In this document: one piece after another, positions 49,336-57,566 of the stretch
How positions within the stretch are numbered: the first letter of the stretch is position 1
Layout: every line of letters begins with the position of its first letter
Assembly: GCF_020991375.1 (NCBI RefSeq)
Contig: NZ_JAJLQZ010000017.1
Location: 1 to 64,000 of the forward strand
Origin: Glycomyces amatae
Lineage (GTDB): Bacteria > Actinomycetota > Actinomycetes > Mycobacteriales > Micromonosporaceae
Direction of reading: 5' to 3'
DNA length: 64,000 nucleotides
Notes under the pieces: generated by a model
Told to the model about the DNA's origin: nothing
Seen by the model: only the letters and a program-made list of their open reading frames with translations
Databases searched by the model: none
Translations under genes and position numbers: made by a program

Positions 49336-50668
49336 GGCGACGGCCCACCAGGACCTTGCGGGCGTCGGCGACGGTGAAGACCGAGCCGGTGACCAGGACG
49401 CCGCCGCCGGACTCGTACACGTCGTCGGCCTCCTCGGCCAGCTCGATGCCGCGGGCGATCGCGTCGGCCAGGTGCGGGATGACGACGACGCGCTCCTCGC
49501 CGAAGACCTCCCGGGCGAGCTTCGCGAGCGTCGCCGCGGGCATCGCCCGGTCCGAGGAGGACTTCGTGACGACGACCTCGTCGAGCAGCGGCTCGAGGAG
49601 CTCGAGCATGTGCTCGGTCTCCTTGTCCGCGAGCATCCCGACGACGCCGACGAGCTTGCGGAAGTTGAACTCCTCCTCGACGGCCTTGGCCATGGCCTCC
49701 ATGCCCGCGGGGTTGTGGGCGGCGTCGAGGATGACCGCGGGGGCCGTGCGCACCACCTCGAGGCGGCCCGGGGACGTGAAGTCCGCGAACGCCTCCCCCA
49801 CGACCTCGGCGTCGAGGGCCTTCGGCTCGCCGGCGCCGAGCAGGACCTCGACGGCGGCCAGCGCCAGGGCCGCGTTGTGCGCCTGGTACTCGCCGTGCAG
49901 CGGCAGGAACAGGTCCTGGTAGCGGGCGGCGCGGGTCTCGACCGTGATGAGCTGGCCGCCGACGGCGACCTCGCGGGCGGTGACCTCGAAGCCGCGGCCC
50001 TCGGGGACGAGCTTCGCGCCGACGGCGTTGGCGCGGCGCAGCAGCGGCTCCATCGCCGAGCGCTCCTGCACCGAGGTGACCAGCGTCGACCCCTCGTGGA
50101 CGATCCCGGCCTTCATCGTCGCGATCTCGGCGAGGGTCTCGCCGAGCCACTTGGTGTGGTCGATGCCGATGGGCGTGATGACCGCGACCTCGGCGCCCAG
50201 GACGTTGGTCGAGTCGGTCTCGCCGCCGAGGCCGACCTCCACGACGCCGACGTCGATCGGGGTGTCGGCGAAGGCCCCCATGGCGAGCGCGACGGTCATC
50301 TCGAAGTAGGTGAGCGGCTCGGCGGCCTCGCGGTCGACGAGCTCGGCGAGCGGCGCGATCTCGTAATACTGCTGGGCGAGCCCCTCGGGGCTGATCGGCT
50401 CGCCGTCGATGCAGACGCGCTCGGTGACGTCGTTGAGGTGCGGCGAGGTGAACATGCCGGTGCGCAGGCCGTGCCCGCGCAGCAGCCGCTCGATCATGCG
50501 CGTGGTCGAGGTCTTGCCGTTCGTGCCGGTGACGTGCACGGCGCGGAAGGACCGCTGCGGGTCGCCCATCATGTCCAGCAGCTGCTTGATGCGGTCGAGC
50601 GTGAAGTCCCAGCGGGAGAACCCGCGGGACTCGAGAGCCGCTTCGACTTGCGCCAGTTCGGCGTTCAC
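49328..50668 (-). CDS. folC: Folylpolyglutamate/dihydrofolate synthase
   Basis: 446 aa, GTG start. Mur-ligase-fold enzyme that adds glutamate to folates. P-loop VTGTNGKTSTTRMIERLL near residue 46, TSPHL motif (MFTSPHLNDVTERV), metal-site Glu in DVGVVEVGLGGETDSTN, HTKWLG and KAGI (ATMKAGIVHEGS), and C-terminal ILDAAHNPAGM. All expected motifs are present. It follows valS by ~90 nt containing a hairpin. Confidence 0.95.
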   Translation of the reverse strand: MNAELAQVEAALESRGFSRWDFTLDRIKQLLDMMGDPQRSFRAVHVTGTNGKTSTTRMIERLLRGHGLRTGMFTSPHLNDVTERVCIDGEPISPEGLAQQYYEIAPLAELVDREAAEPLTYFEMTVALAMGAFADTPIDVGVVEVGLGGETDSTNVLGAEVAVITPIGIDHTKWLGETLAEIATMKAGIVHEGSTLVTSVQERSAMEPLLRRANAVGAKLVPEGRGFEVTAREVAVGGQLITVETRAARYQDLFLPLHGEYQAHNAALALAAVEVLLGAGEPKALDAEVVGEAFADFTSPGRLEVVRTAPAVILDAAHNPAGMEAMAKAVEEEFNFRKLVGVVGMLADKETEHMLELLEPLLDEVVVTKSSSDRAMPAATLAKLAREVFGEERVVVIPHLADAIARGIELAEEADDVYESGGGVLVTGSVFTVADARKVLVGRRRG

Positions 50669-50726
50669 TGTGGTTGTCCCCCATGGTCATCGACGAGACT
50701 TGCGGGTCGGTCGCTGATGGTGCGGC

Positions 50727-50753
50727 GGCCGGGGCCGGCGGGCGGCCCCGGCC
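50727..50753 (-). terminator. Hairpin between valS and folC
   Basis: GGCCGGGGCCG/CGGCCCCGGCC 11-bp perfect stem with a 5-nt loop, just after the valS stop. It may attenuate or protect the valS message while allowing readthrough. Confidence 0.5.
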
Positions 50754-50757
50754 CCCG

Positions 50758-53376
50758 TCACGCGAGCCGTTCGAGCTGCGCGGTGATGCGCGCGATGTCG
50801 GCCTCGGCGGTCGCCTTGCGCGCCTTGATCTTCTCGACCACGGCGTCCGGCGCCTTCGCGAGGAACGCCTCGTTGCCGAGCTTCCCGGTCGTCCCGGCCA
50901 GCTCCTTCTCGGCGACCTTCAGGGCCTTCTCGAGCCGGGCCCGCTCGGCCGCGACGTCGATGGTCCCGGAGGTGTCCAAGGCGACCGTGACCTGGTCCGA
51001 GACGGCCAGCTCGGCGGTCGCCGCGAAGCCCTCGCCCTCGTGCTCGAGCTTCGCGAAGGCGCGGATGAGGCCCTCGATGCCGCCCAGGCCCGCCGCGTCC
51101 AGGCCCGTGATGCGCGCGGCCACGGACTGGCCGGGCTTGACGCCCTGGTCCGAGCGGAAGCGCCGCACCTCGGTCACGAGGCGCTGGAGGGCGCCCACGA
51201 GCCGCTCGGCCTCGGCGTCCGAGCCGGCGGCCACGGGCCAAGCGGCCACGGTGAGCGAGCCGCCCTGCGCCTCGGTGCCGGTGAGCGTGAGCCACAGCTC
51301 CTCGGTCACGAACGGGATCACCGGGTGCAGCAGGCGCAGCAGCTGGTCGAAGACGTGGCCGATGACCCGGCGGGTGTCCTCGGCCCGCCGCCCGCCCTCG
51401 GCGAGCACCGGCTTGGTCAGCTCCAGGTACCAGTCGAACACGTCGTCCCACGCGAAGTGGTACAGCGTGTCCATGGCCTTCGCGAACTCGTACTGCTCCA
51501 GTCGGGCGTCGACGGCCTCGACGGTGTGCGAGAGCCGAGAGAGGATCCACCGGTCGATCAGCGACGGGTCGGCGGGCAGGTCGCCCTCCACGGTCGCGCC
51601 GGACATGAGCGCGAACCGGGTGCCGTTCCACAGCTTGTTGCAGAAGTTCCGGGCGACCTCGGCCAGCTCGATCGAGGCGATGCCGTCCGCGCCCGGGTTC
51701 GCGTCGCGCGCGAGCATGAACCGCAGCGCGTCCGCCCCGTACTGGTCGACCACCTCGAGCGGGTCGATGCCGTTCCCCAGGGACTTCGACATCTTCACGC
51801 CGTTCTTGTCCCGGAGGAGCCCGTGGAGGACCACCTCCCCGAAGGGCGCCTTGCCCATCGCGTAGGTGCCGAACATCATCATCCGCACCACCCAGAAGAA
51901 GATGATGTCCCAGCCGGTGATGAGCGCGGCCGTCGGATAGAACTTCTCCAGCGCCGGCGTCTCCTCCGGCCAGCCGAACGTCGAGAACGGCCACAGGCCC
52001 GAGGAGAACCACGTGTCGAGCACGTCGGGGTCCTGCACGTACCCCTCGGGCGCGGTCTCACCCGGGCCCACGCACACCTCTTCGCCGTTCGGGCCGTACC
52101 AGATCGGGATGCGGTGGCCCCACCACAGCTGGCGCGAGATGCACCAGTCCAGGAGGTTGTCCACCCACGAGAAGTAGCGCTTCTCCATCTCCGGCGGGTA
52201 GATCTTCGTCTCGCCGCTCCGGACGGCGTCCCCGGCCAGCTTCGCGAGGCGCTCGACCTTCACGAACCACTGGAGCGACAGGCGCGGCTCCACCGTGGTG
52301 TCGCAGCGCTCGCAGTGGCCCACGGCGTGCGTGTACGGGCGCTTCTCGGCCACGATCCGGCCCTCGGCCCTCAAGGCGGCGGCGATCGCCGAGCGCGCCT
52401 CGAACCGGTCGAGGCCCTGGAACGGGCCGTGCGCGGTGATCGCGCCGCGCTCGTCCATGATGAGGATCGACTCCAGGCCGTGCCGCTGGCCGATCGCGAA
52501 GTCGTTCGGGTCGTGCGCCGGGGTCACCTTCACCGCGCCGGTCCCGAACGCGGGGTCGACGTGGGCGTCGGCCACGATCGGGATGCGCCGTCCGGTGAAC
52601 GGCACCTCCACCGTGGTCCCGACCAGGTGCGCGTAGCGCGGGTCGTCGGGGTGGACGGCCACGGCGGTGTCGCCGAGCATCGTCTCCAGGCGGGTCGTGG
52701 CCACCACGATCGAGTCCTCGCCGTCGCCGTACCGCATCGACACGAGCTCGCCCGCGTCGTCCTGGTGCTCCACCTCCGCGTCGGAGAGCGCGGTCATGCA
52801 GCGCGGGCACCAGTTGATGATGCGCTCGGCGCGGTAGATCATGCCGTCGTCGTACATGCGCTTGAACATCGTCTGCACGGCGTTGGAGAGCCCGTCGTCG
52901 AGCGTGAACCGCTCGCGGTCCCAGTCGACGCCGTCGCCGATCTTCTTCATCTGCGAGGAGATGCGCTCGTGGTAGACGTGCTTCCACTCCCACGCCTTCT
53001 CCACGAACGCCTCGCGGCCGAGGTCGTGGCGGGACAGGCCCTCCTTGTCGGCGAGCTGGCGCTCCACCACGTTCTGCGTGGAGATGCCGGCGTGGTCGGT
53101 GCCGGGCAGGAACAGGGCCTCCTTGCCCCTCATGCGCTCGCGGCGCACCATCCAGTCGATGAGGGTGTGGTTGAGCGCGTGCCCCAGGTGGAGCTGCCCC
53201 GTCACGTTGGGCGGGGGGATCACGACCGCGTAGGGCTCGCGGTCGGAGTCGTCGGCAGCCTTGAACCGGCCGTCGGCTACCCACTTCGCGTAGCGTCGCG
53301 CCTCTACGTCTACGGGCGCGTACGTCTTCGGAAGCTGGGTCTCCGGGGCCGGCGTCTTCTTCGCTGCGTCTGTCAC
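50758..53376 (-). CDS. valS: Valyl-tRNA synthetase
   Basis: 872 aa, GTG start (VTDAAKKTPAPETQLPKTY). Class I synthetase motifs: HLGH in GQLHLGHALNHTLIDWMVRR near residue 80 and KMSKS in GVKMSKSLGNGIDP. CP1 editing domain, anticodon-binding helices and a C-terminal coiled coil (ERARLEKALKVAEKELAGTTGKL ... ARKATAEADIARI) are intact. No T-box was found upstream because meaB ends 9 nt before, so it is probably read from the thiolase-meaB transcript or an internal promoter. Confidence 0.96.
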   Translation of the reverse strand: MTDAAKKTPAPETQLPKTYAPVDVEARRYAKWVADGRFKAADDSDREPYAVVIPPPNVTGQLHLGHALNHTLIDWMVRRERMRGKEALFLPGTDHAGISTQNVVERQLADKEGLSRHDLGREAFVEKAWEWKHVYHERISSQMKKIGDGVDWDRERFTLDDGLSNAVQTMFKRMYDDGMIYRAERIINWCPRCMTALSDAEVEHQDDAGELVSMRYGDGEDSIVVATTRLETMLGDTAVAVHPDDPRYAHLVGTTVEVPFTGRRIPIVADAHVDPAFGTGAVKVTPAHDPNDFAIGQRHGLESILIMDERGAITAHGPFQGLDRFEARSAIAAALRAEGRIVAEKRPYTHAVGHCERCDTTVEPRLSLQWFVKVERLAKLAGDAVRSGETKIYPPEMEKRYFSWVDNLLDWCISRQLWWGHRIPIWYGPNGEEVCVGPGETAPEGYVQDPDVLDTWFSSGLWPFSTFGWPEETPALEKFYPTAALITGWDIIFFWVVRMMMFGTYAMGKAPFGEVVLHGLLRDKNGVKMSKSLGNGIDPLEVVDQYGADALRFMLARDANPGADGIASIELAEVARNFCNKLWNGTRFALMSGATVEGDLPADPSLIDRWILSRLSHTVEAVDARLEQYEFAKAMDTLYHFAWDDVFDWYLELTKPVLAEGGRRAEDTRRVIGHVFDQLLRLLHPVIPFVTEELWLTLTGTEAQGGSLTVAAWPVAAGSDAEAERLVGALQRLVTEVRRFRSDQGVKPGQSVAARITGLDAAGLGGIEGLIRAFAKLEHEGEGFAATAELAVSDQVTVALDTSGTIDVAAERARLEKALKVAEKELAGTTGKLGNEAFLAKAPDAVVEKIKARKATAEADIARITAQLERLA

Positions 53377-53385
53377 CGCTCCAGT

Positions 53386-54354
53386 CTACGAAGCCGCGCG
53401 GTGGGAAGGCGACGAGGTTTGGCCGGTGTCGCCGAGGACGCTCCGGGCCGCCGAGGCGACGTCGGTCTCGCCGTCGGCGACGGCCTCGGCGAGCGCCTCG
53501 GGGACCTTGTAGCGCTCGCGCAGGGCCGCGTCGACGCGGGCGCGGATCTCCGCGGCGGCCCGCTGCCGGCGCTTGAGGGCGAGGCGGTCGCCCTCGGCGA
53601 GCCAGTCGCGGTGCTTGCCGATGGCGGCGACGAGGTCGTCGATGCCCTTGGACTCGGCGGCGACCGTGGTGCAGACGGGCTGGCGCCACTCGCCGGGCTC
53701 GCGCCGGACCAGGCTCATCATGGCCTTGAGGTCGCGCACGGCGCCGTCGGCGCCGGGCCGGTCGGCCTTGTTGACGACGTAGACGTCGGCGATCTCCACG
53801 ACCCCGGCCTTGACGGCCTGGATGCCGTCGCCCATGCCGGGGGCGAGCAGCAGGAGCGTCGTGTCGGCGAGGCTCGCGATCTCCACTTCGGCCTGGCCGA
53901 CGCCGACGGTCTCGACGACGACCACGTCGAAGCCGAGGCCCTCGAGGAGGCGCACGCCCGCGCCGGTGGTCGCGGCGAGGCCGCCGAGGTGCCCGCGGGT
54001 GGCGACCGAGCGGATGTAGACGCCGTCGTCGAGGGCGTGGTCGGCCATGCGGACGCGGTCGCCGAGGATCGCCCCGCCCGAGAACGGGCTCGACGGGTCC
54101 ACGGCCAGGACGCCCACCCGCAGGCCCGCCTCGCGCCAGGCGGCGATGAGCGCGGACACGAGGGTGGACTTGCCGACGCCGGGCGAGCCGGTGAGGCCGA
54201 CGATGAGCGCGTCCCCGCCGGTGACCAGGCGGGCGACCTCGGAGGCGTCGATGCCGTTCTCGCCATTGGTCTGGTTCTCGACGGCGGTGAGGAGGCGGGC
54301 GGTGGCCCGGCGGTCGCCCGCCCGGGCCGCCGCCACGATGTCGGGCAGCCCCAT
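53386..54354 (-). CDS. meaB: MeaB/ArgK-type GTPase, methylmalonyl-CoA mutase chaperone
   Basis: 322 aa from the ATG overlapping the thiolase stop. G3E-type GTPase: Walker A VGLTGSPGVGKSTLVSALI near residue 52, VLAVDPSSPFSGGAILGDRVRM switch region, VVVVETVGVGQAEVEI, and VVNKADRPGAD guanine specificity motif. MeaB protects and reactivates B12-dependent methylmalonyl-CoA mutase. Its partners thiolase and epimerase flank it, as in Streptomyces SCO5398-5400. The mutase itself is not in the window. Confidence 0.93.
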   Translation of the reverse strand: MGLPDIVAAARAGDRRATARLLTAVENQTNGENGIDASEVARLVTGGDALIVGLTGSPGVGKSTLVSALIAAWREAGLRVGVLAVDPSSPFSGGAILGDRVRMADHALDDGVYIRSVATRGHLGGLAATTGAGVRLLEGLGFDVVVVETVGVGQAEVEIASLADTTLLLLAPGMGDGIQAVKAGVVEIADVYVVNKADRPGADGAVRDLKAMMSLVRREPGEWRQPVCTTVAAESKGIDDLVAAIGKHRDWLAEGDRLALKRRQRAAAEIRARVDAALRERYKVPEALAEAVADGETDVASAARSVLGDTGQTSSPSHRAAS

Positions 54355-55511
54355 CAGGCTCCCTTGAGGACGATCGCGTCGCCCTGGCCGCCGCCGCCGC
54401 ACAGCCCGGCCGCGCCGAGCTGCCCCGGGGCGAGCTGGCGGGCGAGGGTCTGGGCGAGGCGGGCCCCGGAGGCGCCGATCGGGTGGCCGAGGGCGATCGC
54501 GCCGCCGTCGGGGTTGACGCGGTCGAGGTCGACGCCGAGGGTCTCGGCCGAGGCGAGGACGACCGCGGCGAAGGCCTCGTTCATCTCCACCACGTCGAGG
54601 TCGGACGCGGCCAGACCGGCGAGGCCCAGGGCCTTGGCGATGGCGTTCGCGGGCTGGTCGAGCAGGGAGTTGTCGGGCCCGGCGACGGTGGCGTACGCGA
54701 GGATCTCGGCGGTCCAGGCCCAGCCGTTGGCCTCGGCGACGGACTTGCGGGCCAGGACGAGCGCGGAGGCGCCGTCGGAGATCTGGGACGCGCTCGCGGC
54801 GGTGATGGTGCCGTTCTCGGTGAAGGCCGGGCGCAGCTGGCCGAGCTTCTCGGGCGTCGAGTCGGGGCGCACGCCCTCGTCGGCGTCGACCAGGCCCTTG
54901 CGGGTCTCGACGGGGGTGATCTCCTCGGCGAGGCGGTCGAGCGCCTTGGCGGCCCGGCGGTGCGACTCGGCGGCGAAGACGTCCTGCTGCTCGCGGGTGA
55001 GCGAGCGGCCCTTGAGGTGGCGCTCGGTGGACTCGCCCATCGAGATGCCGTCGTAGGCGTCGGTGAGCCCGTCGTGGGCGAGGTGGTCGATGAGGACGGC
55101 CTCGCCGTACTTGAAGCCGCGGCGGGAGCCGGGCAGCAGGTGCGGGGCGCGGCTCATGGACTCCATGCCGCCCGCGACGAGCACGTCGGCGGCGCCGCCG
55201 CGGATGAGCTGGTCGGCCAGGCCGACCGCGGTGAGCCCGGAGAGGCAGACCTTGTTGACCGACAGCGCGGGGACGCGCATCGGTAGCCCGGCGGCCACGG
55301 CGGCCTGGCGGGCGGGGTTCTGGCCGCATCCGGCGGGCAGGACCTGGCCGAGGAGGACCTGCTCCACGAGTTCGGGGCCGATGCCGGCCCGTTCGATCGC
55401 GGCTCGGATCGCGGTCCCGGCCAGGTCGGTGGCGGGGATCTCGGCGAGTGCGCCGTTGAAGCGCCCGATGGGTGTCCGGGCGGCGGCGAGGATAACGGTG
55501 CTGTCGTTCAT
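54354..55511 (-). CDS. Acetyl-CoA C-acetyltransferase (thiolase)
   Basis: 385 aa from MNDSTVILAAARTPIGRFNG with GGAGG upstream; the longer frame reads antisense through the epimerase gene. Active-site Cys in VNKVCLSGLTAV (about 88), the NEAFA motif (EMNEAFAAVVLAS), His in ALGHPIGASGARL and the second Cys in GLCGGGGQGDA are all present. It condenses or cleaves acyl-CoA units in beta-oxidation or acetoacetyl-CoA formation. Directly upstream of meaB and divergent from mce. Confidence 0.95.
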   Translation of the reverse strand: MNDSTVILAAARTPIGRFNGALAEIPATDLAGTAIRAAIERAGIGPELVEQVLLGQVLPAGCGQNPARQAAVAAGLPMRVPALSVNKVCLSGLTAVGLADQLIRGGAADVLVAGGMESMSRAPHLLPGSRRGFKYGEAVLIDHLAHDGLTDAYDGISMGESTERHLKGRSLTREQQDVFAAESHRRAAKALDRLAEEITPVETRKGLVDADEGVRPDSTPEKLGQLRPAFTENGTITAASASQISDGASALVLARKSVAEANGWAWTAEILAYATVAGPDNSLLDQPANAIAKALGLAGLAASDLDVVEMNEAFAAVVLASAETLGVDLDRVNPDGGAIALGHPIGASGARLAQTLARQLAPGQLGAAGLCGGGGQGDAIVLKGA

Positions 55512-55544
55512 GGCGAACCTCCGTTGGTCGATACGCTCGATGTT

Positions 55545-55973
55545 ATGACGTTCACTGAGGGCATCGGATTGCGGCGCATCGATCACGTGGGAATCGCGGT
55601 CCCGGACCTGGACGCGGCCCTGGTGTGGTACGAGGGCGCGCTCGGCGGCACGGCGGTGCACCGGGAGGTCAACGAGGCGCAGGGCGTGGTCGAGGTGATG
55701 GTCGCGTGGCCGGAGGGCGGGGCGCAGGTGCAGCTGCTCGCGCCGCTCGGCGAGGACTCGCCGATCGCGCGGTTCCTGGGGAAGCAGGGCCCGGGGCTCC
55801 AGCAGCTCGCGTTCACCGTCGCGGACGTCGAGGCGGCCGCCGCGGCGCTGCGGGAGCGGGGCGCGCGACTGCTCTACGACGAGGCGCGCCGGGGCACCGC
55901 GGGGTCCAAGATCAACTTCGTGCACCCCCGGGACGCGGGGGGCGTCCTGGTCGAACTGGTCGAACCCGCTTAG
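55545..55973 (+). CDS. mce: Methylmalonyl-CoA epimerase-like VOC protein
   Basis: 142 aa. VOC-fold enzyme interconverting the two methylmalonyl-CoA epimers. IDHVGIAVPDLDAALVWYEG supplies the first His ligand, AQVQLLAP the Gln, and GGVLVELVEPA the Glu. The third ligand region reads GLQQLAFTV where the family normally has (V/I)HH(I/V)AF, so the second metal His is replaced by Gln. No ribosome binding site precedes the ATG and TACGCT lies 8 nt upstream, suggesting a leaderless message. The meaB-thiolase/mce-coiled-coil gene order matches Streptomyces. Confidence 0.85.
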   Translation: MTFTEGIGLRRIDHVGIAVPDLDAALVWYEGALGGTAVHREVNEAQGVVEVMVAWPEGGAQVQLLAPLGEDSPIARFLGKQGPGLQQLAFTVADVEAAAAALRERGARLLYDEARRGTAGSKINFVHPRDAGGVLVELVEPA

Positions 55974-56190
55974 CGCCCTTGCGGTCGGGGGGCCGCCGGG
56001 CGGGCCGGGTGTCGGATACGCGACGCCGTTCGGGTGACGCTCGCACGGAGCGGAAACGGCACTCGAATCGAGATCCGTGTCGTTCCAAGGTTTTCGCCCG
56101 ATTTGCGGCTAGTGTTACCGGTGGTTTCAGCCCCCACAAACCCCTGACCTTGCTGTCGACATATCCGGTTGCGTCTGCAAGTATTGGTCC

Positions 56191-57390
56191 ATGTCGCAGC
56201 AGCCCTCCAGCAGTACCTTTTTCGACAACGACCAATCGGTGCCGGAATTCCCCGTGCAGTTGCGGGGTTACGACCGGCACCAGGTGGATGAATTCATCCA
56301 GAAGAACCTCGCCAAGCTGACCCAGACCGAGAGCCAGCGCACCGAGGCCGAGCAGCGGATGACCGACGCCCAGCGTCGTCTGCGCCAGGCCGAGCAGCGG
56401 GTCCAGGGCCTCGAGCAGCGCCTCGGGGAGCAGCAGAAGCAGCTCGAGGAGAACTCCCGCCCGACGCTCTCCGGGCTCGGCACCCGGGTCGAGCAGATCC
56501 TGCGGCTGGCCGAGGAGCAGGCGAACGAGCACCGCGCGGAGGCCAAGCGCGAGACCGAGGGGATCCTCTCGGCCGCCCGCCTGGAGTCGCGCGAGATCAC
56601 CGACGCCGCCCGCGGCGAGGCCGGCAACCTGAAGCAGAACGCCGAGCGCGAGGCGAACACGCTGCGCACGCAGGTCGAGCGCGAGGTGGCGGAGCTGCGC
56701 ACCAACGCCCGCCGCGAGTGCGAGACCCTGCGCGCCGACGCGGAGCGCGAGACCAAGCAGCTGCGCACCGCCACCGGCCACGAGGTCGCCGAGCTCAAGG
56801 CGTCCGTCGAGCGCGAGGTCGCGACCCTGCGCGCCACCGCCGACCGCGAGATCACCCAGCTGCGCGCGAAGGCCGCCCGCGAGGCCGAGGAGAAGCGCGC
56901 CGAGGCCGCGAAGCTCTTCGCCGAGGCGAAAGAGAAGCGCGACAAGGACCTCCAGGCCCTCGACCTCGAACTCGCCGAGCGCAAGGAGAAGTCCGAGCGC
57001 GAGGAGTCCGAGCGCCACACCCGCGCCGTCGCCGAGACCCAGAAGCTCGTCTCCGACGCCGAGAACCGCGCCCGCGACGCCGAGGAGCGCGCCAAGTCCG
57101 CCGAGACGCGCGCCGAGGAGAAGCGCTCCGAGGCCGACACCTACGCCGAGGAGACCACGGGCAAGGCCAAGCGGGACGCGCAGAAGCTCGTCTCCGACGC
57201 CAAGGCCGAGGCCCAGCGCCTGCTCGCCGACGCGAACTCGGACGCCGAGCGGGTCACGAAGGAGGCCGAGTCCAAGGTGGCCGACCTCACCGCCAAGCGC
57301 GACCAGGTCCAGGAGACCCTGCGCAACCTCAGCGGCCTGGTCAGCGGCGCTCTCGGCGGCGCTCTCGGGCAGCAGTCCGACGAGAAGTAG
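56191..57390 (+). CDS. DivIVA-like coiled-coil cytoskeletal protein (Scy/FilP type), first of pair
   Basis: 399 aa. The N-terminus has the DivIVA-like FPVQLRGYDRHQVDEFIQKNL, followed by an almost continuous coiled coil from ~residue 45 to 385 made of irregular 11-15-residue units (e.g. REANTLRTQVEREVAELRT). Such proteins polymerise into filaments and organise polar growth. Position (right after mce) matches Streptomyces scy, but Scy there is over 1,300 residues; by size and N-terminus this one looks more like FilP. The start has no good ribosome binding site. Confidence 0.8.
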   Translation: MSQQPSSSTFFDNDQSVPEFPVQLRGYDRHQVDEFIQKNLAKLTQTESQRTEAEQRMTDAQRRLRQAEQRVQGLEQRLGEQQKQLEENSRPTLSGLGTRVEQILRLAEEQANEHRAEAKRETEGILSAARLESREITDAARGEAGNLKQNAEREANTLRTQVEREVAELRTNARRECETLRADAERETKQLRTATGHEVAELKASVEREVATLRATADREITQLRAKAAREAEEKRAEAAKLFAEAKEKRDKDLQALDLELAERKEKSEREESERHTRAVAETQKLVSDAENRARDAEERAKSAETRAEEKRSEADTYAEETTGKAKRDAQKLVSDAKAEAQRLLADANSDAERVTKEAESKVADLTAKRDQVQETLRNLSGLVSGALGGALGQQSDEK

Positions 57391-57430
57391 AAAAACCTGA
57401 CAGACGAGTAAACCTGGCGAATCCGCGTTA

Positions 57431-57480
57431 CCGTCGAAGCCTACGACTAGTGAAGAATGATCGTAGGCGTAGGTCGACGG
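57431..57480. repeat. Long inverted repeat between the two coiled-coil genes
   Basis: CCGTCGA(57431-57437) and GCCTACGA (57439-57446) face TCGTAGGC (57461-57468) and TCGACGG (57474-57480). It can fold into an interrupted 15-bp hairpin in the 176-bp spacer and may be part of the leader or a promoter operator for the second gene. Confidence 0.5.
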
Positions 57481-57566
57481 TGGAGGAACCACAGCTTCGG
57501 CCGCGTCCCGTCACATCCGGTCCCTAACCGGCGGTGGCGGGACGCGGCTTACGTGAGGATGAGGGT

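Noticed and set aside
54354..55925. Extended N-terminus for the thiolase (523 aa)
   Set aside because: The extra ~138 residues read antisense through mce; the ATG at 55511 has GGAGG and starts the thiolase fold.
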